From Hymenopus coronatus (lineage: Eukaryota; Arthropoda; Insecta; Mantodea; Hymenopodidae), in the NCBI GenBank assembly GCA_030762935.1, contig CM060895.1, forward strand, positions 35,243,501 through 35,307,500: 64,000 bases of DNA, read 5' to 3'. This document shows positions 56,627 through 64,000 of the stretch, piece after piece. Made by a program: the position numbers and the translations under genes. A model generated the notes under the pieces. It saw only the letters and a program-made list of their open reading frames with translations, had not been told where the DNA came from and did not search any database. Numbering within the stretch: the first letter of the stretch is position 1; each line of letters starts with the position of its first letter.

Positions 56627-57066
56627 TATGTACGGGAATATCACACTGATACTATTATTAGAAGACGAACATTAGTTCAGAGAGAAAACAAACGCACGTG
56701 TGTGCTATAAATTTAGACAAACAATTGCACGTGGGTGTGATAAAAGCAATTAAAAACAAAGATAATGAGTTCCAATTGGTTGGAATTTTACGCGCCAATG
56801 TACTGGACTGGCCTCTTCCTACGATCACGTGTCATGAACGAAATATTCTTAATAAGAAGTAGATAAAATAAGTTTTTGCAAGAATGGTTTGTAGAAGAGT
56901 GAAAAGCGAGAGTCCTGTGAATGTTACACATCAGATTTGATATTTTAATTAAAAAGAGGGTGTTCTAGAACATTTTGCTCTGGTACTTGAACAAGGTTAT
57001 AAGATTACTAGCTGTCTCTTGTTGCCCGTAGTTCTCTATAACGGAGTTTGCAACTGCAGTTTTCAG
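56627..57066. other. Unannotated stretch
   Basis: GCACGTG-type motifs lie near 56692-56730. No gene is recognised. Confidence 0.3.
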
Positions 57067-57249
57067 TCAAACACATCCTGGCTGATATTCCCGACAGTTG
57101 GAGCTGCAGATAACATCCGGAAAGCACATCAACGGTTTATGCATTTTAAATAGGTTTCCAAGCATTTTACGGGTTCGTTTACGACCTGCAGCTTGGTCCA
57201 GTAGCAGGAAGATGACGGCGATGGCAAGGTAAATGGAGCGGACGGTAGC
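57067..57249 (-). CDS. Open frame for a possible secreted cysteine-rich peptide (exon or relic)
   Basis: The minus-strand frame from 57249 to the TGA at 57067-57069 opens right after a TAG and has no ATG at its head, so it would need a spliced first exon. It reads IYLAIAVIFLLLDQAAG near its start, a good signal-peptide core with a small-residue end, then a basic RKRTRK stretch. The C-terminal part has four cysteines spaced C-x5-C-x3-C-x7-C. Just beyond the stop, in the +1 frame, lies a C-x-C pair. Together these match the cysteine order of the CS-alpha/beta fold used by defensins and related secreted peptides, but with a frame break and stop before the last pair. It may be a pseudogene or chance, and no function is claimed. 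Confidence 0.35.
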   Translation of the reverse strand, partial: ATVRSIYLAIAVIFLLLDQAAGRKRTRKMLGNLFKMHKPLMCFPDVICSSNCREYQPGCV

Positions 57250-57455
57250 CTATTGTTTCCCACTTGCACGTTTTGCCGCGATAAATCTGACCTTTGGGAT
57301 AGAAATGGCTTAAGTCTACTTGAAATTTCGATACAGTTCACATCTGTGATAATAGCCGAGTTTTGTTAATGTTTTGTGTGTTACTATTAGTATAAGCCCT
57401 ATTAATATATTTAATTAAGAACACAATGACATAGAAATCATAACAAAATGTATTA
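57250..57455. other. Unannotated spacer
   Basis: I see nothing supportable, including no clear first exon for the minus-strand frame at 57067-57249. Confidence 0.3.
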
Positions 57456-58807
57456 CTTTTTACTTTCTCTAGCCCGCATGTACAGTTCAGAGGGAGCGTA
57501 CCCGAGGTCGAAACCAGGAAGAAACTAATCTCCGCGGGGCTTTCCGCTATGGCAATAACTGGAGTCTAATCCACACTCCCCGGCATGGGGGACTAGCCAC
57601 TTCCTTGCGTCAACCCCGAAGGAAAGACTACCGAAAACCTCGGTGGGGCAGACAGAAATGTAGCATTCCGTCTACTAGCTATCCAGATTAGTACCGGAGG
57701 ACAATTAGGTGTCTTACAACCCCGCCAAGACGTTAAGCCAAGACGAACCCAATCTCCCATGGGTATCGGGAGCACTGTCACGTCGAGTCCAACCCAATTC
57801 GTACAACTCCCTTACAGGAGGGGTTCAAATGTTCGGCCTGACTACCTCTGGTCATGTTAGAAGTACCACGAGTGCACGGGGTCCAGAACACTTGAGCACC
57901 TGAAGAGATCGGAACCTCCACCCTACATGGAGCCCATATATACTTTGTACATAGTGGATAGAGAAGGAACTGTGCTCCACCCAAAAATTTGATGTCGAGA
58001 TTTCACCGGAAATATGTTTAGAGGTCCCCTGAATCCGAAAAAAAAATGTTTTAGAAAAATATCCACCCGTGTGACTGTAGCCATATAGCTGCAAAATGAA
58101 AGGGCCTTAAAAACCAAACTTGGTATTTATGTTTAATATTTCTCAATGATGCGACTGGAATATTTTCAAGAAAATCTCCCTGTAAACTACGATTTACATG
58201 GAAACATTTTTGAAAATGTTGTTTTTCTCAAAAATGACTAACACTTTTGATTAAAATACAGTATGTTAAAGATATTTACTCTCAAATAAAATGTATGTTT
58301 TGAATTTTCTTGGAATAGCTTCTGAACCCCTCTTTCATCTGGATCAGTTTTGCAGAATTTTGCATAACGGCTAAACATAAGGGATAGATAAAAACGTATT
58401 ACATAAAAATGTAGATCTTGCTAAAATACAAACTTTATGTCATATACGTTTTTATGTAGAACTAACCGTTTCTGAAATAAACCTTATTATTGGTTTCAAT
58501 TTTAAAATAGTTATACTTTTCTCAATCGGGAAGTGACGTTTCCTTTCATCTTTCTTGTTTTACTGCAGGTCATGCAAAGCGAACTGAACCTCAATTGTTT
58601 CACATAGGGCCACCTTTTAAAAGATTTGACTGTCGATTTAGCCTAATGTATTTCCTTATGTCCCTCCTACTAACAAGGAAGCAAGCAATAACTCACGCTA
58701 GAATTTACATTGATTAGCATGCCGTAGATAAAAGAATAATCTTTTGTAAGGAAGGTTGTTTGTGTAACAGCTAGAGAACATCATGTGAATGGAACACATC
58801 AGATTTT
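57456..58807 (+). repeat. RepA copy, forward, with a GC-rich insertion in its hairpin
   Basis: It starts TTTTTACTTTCTCTAGCCCG. After the insertion (57489-57930) it resumes TTTGTACATAGTGGATAGAG and contains TTTCACCGGAAATATG. TTGAATTTTCTTGGAATAGC and CTACTAACAAGGAAGCAAGC follow, then ATCATGTGAATGGAACACAT. TTTTTAC occurs at both outer borders. Confidence 0.87.
57489..57930. mobile_element. Unclassified GC-rich 0.44-kb insertion
   Basis: Base composition changes sharply from the AT-rich RepA flanks. It contains AATCTCCGCGGGGCTTTCCG, AACTGGAGTCTAATCCACAC, CACTCCCCGGCATGGGGGAC and AACCCAATCTCCCATGGG. It splits the loop region of a RepA hairpin. I do not recognise the family; a LINE 3' end or SINE is possible. 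Open frames in it are short and overlapping. Confidence 0.6.
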
Positions 58808-59763
58808 TACCACTTACGTATAGTAGATAGAGGAAAAATTGCATTTTATCCAAATATTCTTAATGGATATTTCACGGAAATGCACAGTTTGAGGCACTAA
58901 ATCCCCCCAAAATATTTTAGTAGGAGGTCTGTGTGTATTTGTTTGTGAACAGGGTAACTGAAAATTAAATTAAATAAATAAATAAATTAAATATATCATT
59001 AGATTAGAACTTATAGCAGCATCTTCAAAGGATGCGATAGAAAGATTTCAAGAAAATGCGCCCATTCCAAACTGCCGTTTGTATTTTTCTCACTCAAAAT
59101 GTACCCTTAATATATTTTATTAGAATATGTACTATGGGTTTTGATTTGATGTAGCAAATAACATTTTCCTTGGCGGCACCATTGAGTGGTTGGATCTCTC
59201 ATCTCCCATATAGGCGGCCCGCATTCGATCCCAATCGTCCGCATGTGGGATTTGTGGTGGACGAAGAGGTTTTAACCGGCTTCACCCGCCCCTCATTCTA
59301 CCAATTGCTCCATCATCACCTTTCCTATCATTCAATTCGCTTGCATTTCATACTATCCACCTCCTCATGCTCATGCCTGGCTATGGACTGACCACTCGTT
59401 CCAGGTTCTACACTCTGTGGTTGGCTCCTCGACAGGTTTCTGACCCTTAGGCATCCGCTTGTAAGTCCTAGGGGGGGGGTCAGTTCTAAATACGAGGAGG
59501 ATAAGCCGACTACGAAAAAAATCCTTTGAATTTTCTACGAATAGCCTGAGAGTTTATTCTGAATGAATTTTGTATATTGATGTACAGTGGGTAAACCGTT
59601 TAAGGCAAAAACTTACTACACACATAGAGGAAATTTTAATAAACCATACAATTTATGTCAAATAACATTTGTTTTCGCATTAACTATTTCCAACATATTC
59701 GTTGTTAAGTTTAAATACACAAATACAGTTCTTTCTCATGCGGCCAACGCACGGCAAGCCGGA
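58808..59763 (+). repeat. RepA copy, forward, in tandem with the previous one, interrupted
   Basis: It begins directly after the E end of the previous copy with ACTTACGTATAGTAGATAGA, then ATTTCACGGAAATGCAC. AAGGATGCGATAGAAAGATT comes before a 0.35-kb insertion. AATTTTCTACGAATAGCC and GTAAACCGTTTAAGGC follow, and the copy is cut off at TTCTTTCTCATGCGG. Confidence 0.75.
59166..59513 (+). mobile_element. tRNA-derived SINE related to SINE-C
   Basis: The head has CACCATTGAGTGGTTGGATC and the B-box-like GCATTCGATCCCAATCG, then CCGCATGTGGGATTTGTGGT and TGCTCCATCATCACC as in SINE-C. The 3' part (GACTGACCACTCGTTCCAGG and a G9 run) differs from other copies, so it may be a related subfamily or a composite. 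Confidence 0.65.
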
Positions 59764-59779
59764 CCTCGCAGCTCGGAAA

Positions 59780-60000
59780 AAATGGAAATGGCGTTTTATT
59801 TTATTTTTGGACGCCCTTTAACTGCTGTCGTTCTCAGCGTCCCATTCTACACTGGGCGTCAAAGACCGTTTAATTATGCTCAGAGGCCTCTCTATCAGGC
59901 TTGAAGTTCTTTAACGTGCCGTAAATCTACGACACGGGACCCACGGCTTTACTTCCCTTCCGAAGGAAGCCATGCTCGGATTCTCGCCGGAACAGTTGTA
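59780..60000 (-). mobile_element. SINE-D, second copy
   Basis: GGACGCCCTTTAACTGCTGT, TTCTTTAACGTGCCGTAAAT and CCCTTCCGAAGGAAGCC correspond to the copy at 29495-29760. The antisense tRNA-like part is TCGGATTCTCGCCGG. Confidence 0.55.
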
Positions 60001-60154
60001 ATGGATCTGAGGGCCAAACTTAGTTTTACCACCTGATTAAGGGCTACATCACTTAGGACCTTGAATCTTACATCAGTCTACTGCAGCTAGTCTACTTTTA
60101 TTAATAGATCTATTGTACTCTATAGTAGAAACAAATTAATGTTCATATTAACTT

Positions 60155-60993
60155 TTTACTTTCTCTAGCACGTGTGAATAATGAATGTATTGCATTCCAC
60201 TCAAAAATTCAATATCGAGATTTCACCGTAGGTACATGTTTTAAGGTCCTCTGAATCCAAAAGAGAATGTTTAGAAAAATGTCCGAATGTGTGTTCTGTG
60301 GAGAGCATAACTCAACAACGAAATGTCGGTTAAATACCTACTCATCTTGATATAAAAGTTCAGTATCTTACAAGGATGGAACACGAAACTTTTCAGGAAA
60401 ATCTCCACTCCAAAATATCCTTTAGATGGCACATTTTAGTAACTTTTTATTTTCTCAAAAATGGCTCTCACGATTTTGATTAAAATACCATATGCTTAAT
60501 ATGTTTTTGTGACAAAAAAAATGTATATCTTGACTTTTATGGGAATAGCCTCTGAAGACCTCTTCATTCAGGATCACTTTTGTATAACTGGCAAACCAAA
60601 GTTACACAAAAATCTAGAGCTCGTTAAAACACACATTTTATGTCTTATACATGTTTGTTTTAGAATTAGCCGTTTCAGAGATATTCCATGTTATTGGTTT
60701 CAGTTTTAAACTACTTAAAGTTTTCTCAAAATGATTTCTTTTTTGTCTCTCTTTTGCTTACGCCTAGCAAGCAAAGAGAACCGAAGTTCAATTGTTTCAT
60801 ATAGCGACCAGCTGTTAAAAGATTTGACTATCGCTTTAGCACAACTTATTCCTTTTCTATTTACAAAGAAGCAAGTAATAAGACAATTCTGCTAATGTTT
60901 ATTTCGATAAGCATGATATAAATGAAATTAAGATTTTTTTGTAAGAAACGTTTGTTTGCAAAACAGCTAGAGAAAGTGATGTGAATGGAATCA
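60155..60993 (+). repeat. RepA copy, forward, nearly full length
   Basis: It starts TTTTTACTTTCTCTAGCACG, though the inner hairpin arm is deleted. TTCAATATCGAGATTTCACC, TTTATGGGAATAGCCTCTGA, GTTATTGGTTTCAGTTTTAA and CTAGAGAAAGTGATGTGAAT follow. It is cut at GAATGGA by the next insertion. Confidence 0.87.
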
Positions 60994-61752
60994 TAGCCGT
61001 CTTTAGTCAAGGCCTGGCCCTCCTTACCTGGCAAGCCCGGGCAACGAGTTCTTTGTCATCCCGCTTCACATGTGTTAAACACCTGATTTTTTTTGGAGGG
61101 GGGAACAGGAATGAAGGTTATAAGGATAACAGGTATATAGGGTGTTTGGGAAGGATAAGGGAAGAGGAGAGAAAGGATTTTATACTGTGGTGACTCTATT
61201 TAATGGGATAACTGTGGTGGAGTGAAGCCCGGTCCCGCCATAACAATCCGGGTGTTCGTGGGTGACTTCTGTTTGATCGGATTGTTCCAACCTTAGCTGT
61301 AGGTATGACGTCTTGACTGAAGCCCAGACGTAGACCTACTGATTGGGGTGTTGCCTTACATTAGGGTGGCGTCTGGTGTTTGCTGAGGGCTGCAGTTCTC
61401 GAGTGTGTTTTGAAGGCTGTGGATCTCTGGTGCAAAGCTTCTAAAGCATCTGTTTTTGGCAGCGTTGTTTACTACCAGCTCCGGGTTGTCAAGGATGGCA
61501 GAGAGCACTTGGCAATTTCTGCGTGGTTGTCGGCGGCTTGTTGGTCAGCAGGTCCTCCAGTTCAGTTAAGCGTGTAGGCAGGTTCAGTAACTCCGCAAGG
61601 AGGTCCTGGATTGTCTCCACGATCCTGGTGTTGGCGATGTAAGTTTCCTGGAGGAGGGTGTAGATAACGTTGAGCTCCAGGAGGACGTGTTCCGCGGCGG
61701 CTGCTCGGGGTGTTGTAGCTCTCTGCGTTATCTGAAAGCCTCCACATGTTTT
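60994..61752. mobile_element. GC-rich insertion carrying an antisense open frame
   Basis: Composition rises abruptly at 60996 and falls again after 61745. The left side cuts the E end of a RepA copy. The element type is unknown. The sequence near 61087-61170 is G/A-rich low-complexity DNA. Confidence 0.45.
61489..61752 (-). CDS. Open frame for a coiled-coil-like C-terminal protein segment, unassigned
   Basis: The minus-strand frame from 61752 to TGA at 61489-61491 has no ATG. A possible acceptor (GGCTTTCAG) precedes ITQRATTPRAAAAEHVLLEL. Downstream it reads ETYIANTRIVETIQDLL and LNLPTRLTELEDLLTNK, a regular leucine-spaced amphipathic helix, then a Thr-rich end. Such tails occur in transposon-encoded Myb/SANT-like or gag-like proteins, but I cannot name the family. 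The GC-rich, codon-like composition sets it apart from the flanks. Confidence 0.35.
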   Translation of the reverse strand, partial: KTCGGFQITQRATTPRAAAAEHVLLELNVIYTLLQETYIANTRIVETIQDLLAELLNLPTRLTELEDLLTNKPPTTTQKLPSALCHP

Positions 61753-62984
61753 TTACATTTTAAAGATAACTGATTTATTGTCTTCACAAACTACGGCTAT
61801 TGACTTGTTATAGCTATTTTCTTTTAAGGCTGCTTTTGCATTGCTTTTTCTTAGGGGGATTAGACGTATTCATGGGATAAAAGTTTAAATAATCATTTAA
61901 CAGGCCGTATTTATTAAGATTTAGGTTTACAAGAGGAAACCACGACAATTTTTGCAATTTCCTTCTATTTTCAAGTTATCTGAAAACTCTCTTGGTCTTA
62001 AGTGATTATTATTTAATAGTGTGTTGCTGATAGTGGGTATTTTATTTTAAATCCCTGTGTAATTCAAGGAACACGGAGAGACCTCTTTGTTTTCATTTTA
62101 ATTGCTCATCAAACCATGGTCTTAATATTACTTCAAACGGATTATATAAATAACCTAATTTGTAAAGTGTTTTCACCATTTACCAACAATTCCAAACTTA
62201 TAGGGAGGAATACGAAAGAGCTTTTGCTATGATATTTGGTGAAGCATAGCAATCGCAAATGTCATTACGAGTGAAAGTTGAAGCCATTCTCCAAACAACG
62301 CATTTCTACATTTTAGCACGTTTGAAGCTATACTTTTTAAGAACACATTTGGTAGACATGCGCCATTTATAGGCATTTATACAATATGATCCCCGTTCAC
62401 TCTAAACCTGGAAGTTATTTTAGGAGCATGAGTTATGTCTAGTTTATGCACTAAATAACTCCATTCGTTTTTACATGCTTTTCAGTCATTCTTTTTAGGC
62501 GGTTATAGAATACATTATCTGAAAAATTTGGTAAATTCTGTACACAGTTTTCTTCTCCTGCCTGTTTCTTTTCATCCTATTTAGCTTTTTAGGACGATGG
62601 TAAATTTATTCTCTTCTCTATTGTGGAGTTTTTCCCTTAGTTTAACGCACACAATATAGATATGAAGGCAAAATAAGAAGTAACTGGCTGATAACATTTA
62701 TGAAAACACCATTACTGCTTGTCTGCATATTTCTCAACAAAACTCACGCAACGTTACTGAAAATGTTTACTCGTAGAACGGATTCATTAGATAACCGAAC
62801 AGAACTAATTATATATCCTTCAGTTTTTATTATATTACCATATTTGTTTCACACCCTATCACTGTACATATATATGGCATACTTAAGAACTCTGTAAGAA
62901 CTGGCGGAGAAAATGTTGTGAATGGAACAGATTAGCTTATTTTAAGAATAGTTTGTTGCAGAAAGCTATGTGAATGTAGCACAT
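61753..62984. other. AT-rich stretch with no recognised feature
   Basis: Two E-end-like motifs (GTTGTGAATGGAACAG near 62914 and TATGTGAATGTAGCACATAAG near 62965) suggest decayed RepA ends. Otherwise nothing is seen. Confidence 0.35.
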
Positions 62985-63185
62985 AAGATTTTTGGATTAT
63001 GTGTGCACAGACACAGGCCACACACACTCAATTGACTTTTTTTCTCTAAAACTATTGTTTTTTTCCTTTCAGTGACCTCAAAACATTTGTTTGCGTTAAA
63101 ATCACAATGTCTATTTTTGGGTGGAATGTAATACTTTTCCTGCCTACCAGGTACGAGGTAGAAAGAGAGAGAGAGAGTAAAAGGA
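62985..63185 (-). repeat. RepA fragment, reverse, hairpin end
   Basis: GCCACACACACTCAATTG, GACCTCAAAACATTTG and GGGTGGAATGTAATACTTTT follow in reverse RepA order. A (GA)n-expanded end, AAAGAGAGAGAGAGAGTAAA, replaces the usual AGAGAAAGTAAAA. Confidence 0.65.
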
Positions 63186-64000
63186 TAACCTAAATCCTCT
63201 TATAGGATGATATTTTATACGTATTATGTAATATAAATTGTGTGTAAACTGGAAAATCCTAAGGAACATTTACTTACAGACAGGTGTATTTCACGTAGCC
63301 CAGTTCTGCTCTGATGTCCTGGAGGCACTGATTAGCGTAGCTGTGCGGTGCAGGCTCAATTTCCGGTGTGACGCGCTCAGTTGTTTGTCGAGTCCAGCGA
63401 CACGAGCAAATTGCTGTTAAGAATCGCTATCACCACTCCACCCTAATCACCAGATTCCCATGCAAACTGCAAGTACGCACCTTATCAACGTTAACGTTCT
63501 CGTAAAACCCACCCTTCCTTCCTAAAAATGTCTCTTTCGATGAAATAGCTGCTGCGGAAAGAGAGAAAAGAAAAAAGGTAAATCACGTGTGGTTCCCCCA
63601 CCACCATCCAGTATTCCAGAACTCACTTCTCTATAACAATGTACATATACCAAACACAAGTTTTTGTTTTGTCTGCCTCTTTGCATAAGTAAGAGGAAAT
63701 AATATACTCTATTCTATAACTATGACCAGACTCCGCGCACTTACTAACAACTCCCAGAAGGAACGGATAATGGGAAGGAACCGCAGGTGGCTATAGGCCG
63801 CAGACAGACTGATAGAATCACGCAGAGGTCCAGAATCCAAGCTGGACTTTTTTTTTATTTCGACGAAAAAAAAATACAGTTCCGGAGGCTTGTTTTCCTC
63901 TGTTTTTTCCAGGTTTTCTACATTTCCTTAGTTGATCTATCAAGTTTTGCTTTTACCTATACATACACACGAAGCACCAAAGTGAATGCTCGATCACACC
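63186..64000. other. Unannotated right edge
   Basis: A GC-richer island at 63300-63480 has overlapping short open frames only. I see no gene or repeat that I can support. Confidence 0.35.

Noticed and set aside
57593..57984. Open frames of 62-80 codons in the GC-rich insertion and the RepA hairpin next to it
   Set aside because: They overlap each other on both strands, one runs across the insertion/RepA border, and none has a recognisable motif.

Overview
This is a gene-poor stretch of an AT-rich animal genome, most likely an arthropod. The grounds are the many tRNA-derived short interspersed elements (SINEs) and the remains of transposon families common in arthropods: a FLYWCH/MULE transposase, a tyrosine recombinase of the Crypton-like type, a THAP protein, a Tc1/mariner transposase, Ty3/gypsy gag-protease and a LINE reverse-transcriptase tail. 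No species can be named, and no intact protein-coding gene, rRNA or functional tRNA was found. I saw no bacterial, plasmid or phage features.

The dominant content is one unnamed repeat, called RepA here. It is about 0.85-0.9 kb long and occurs about 30 times, in whole or in part, on both strands, covering roughly a quarter to a third of the window. The forward order is: a terminal hairpin beginning ACTTTCTCTA, a block ending near TTTCACCGG, a TG-rich block, AACTCAAAAACGAAAAG, TTGATTAAAAT, AATTTTCTGGGAATAGCC, CTACTTACAAGGAAGCAAG, and an end carrying AGAGAAAGTCATGTGAATGG and CACATCAGA. Feature strand '+' means hairpin end first. Copies interrupt other copies (37.9-39.6 kb and 22.75-24.5 kb), so it is mobile. 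Several of the long (CA)n tracts lie at the same internal position of RepA.

Layout. 0.7-5.8 kb: RepA copies, one split by a SINE with a 14-bp target duplication. 7.65-10.0 kb: broken Ty3/gypsy element. 13.8-14.1 kb: mariner transposase tail. 15-18.9 kb: unannotated AT-rich DNA. 18.9-24.5 kb: RepA cluster with a THAP pseudogene at 20.8-21.4 kb. 24.9-26.4 kb: a hAT-like element inserted into a SINE. 27-32.4 kb: SINEs and simple repeats. 33-36.5 kb: RepA flanking a FLYWCH/MULE transposase pseudogene. 37.3 and 43.5 kb: two LTR-like fragments with an antisense TATA box. 42.0-42.45 kb: tyrosine recombinase C-terminus. 44.9-45.1 kb: LINE fragment. 47.5-51.7 kb: repeat-poor AT-rich tract. 52.5-61 kb: further RepA copies, a 224-bp near-perfect hairpin element, a possible recombinase N-terminus, and a short reading frame with a signal-peptide-like start and a cysteine pattern. 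61.0-61.75 kb: GC-rich insertion with an antisense open frame.

The features do not form a pathway. The window reads as intergenic or intronic DNA built by successive rounds of transposition, and the nesting gives a relative order: RepA is older than SINE-A, SINE-B and several SINE-C insertions, and one SINE-C is older than the hAT-like element. All family assignments come from reading motifs by eye; no database search was run.
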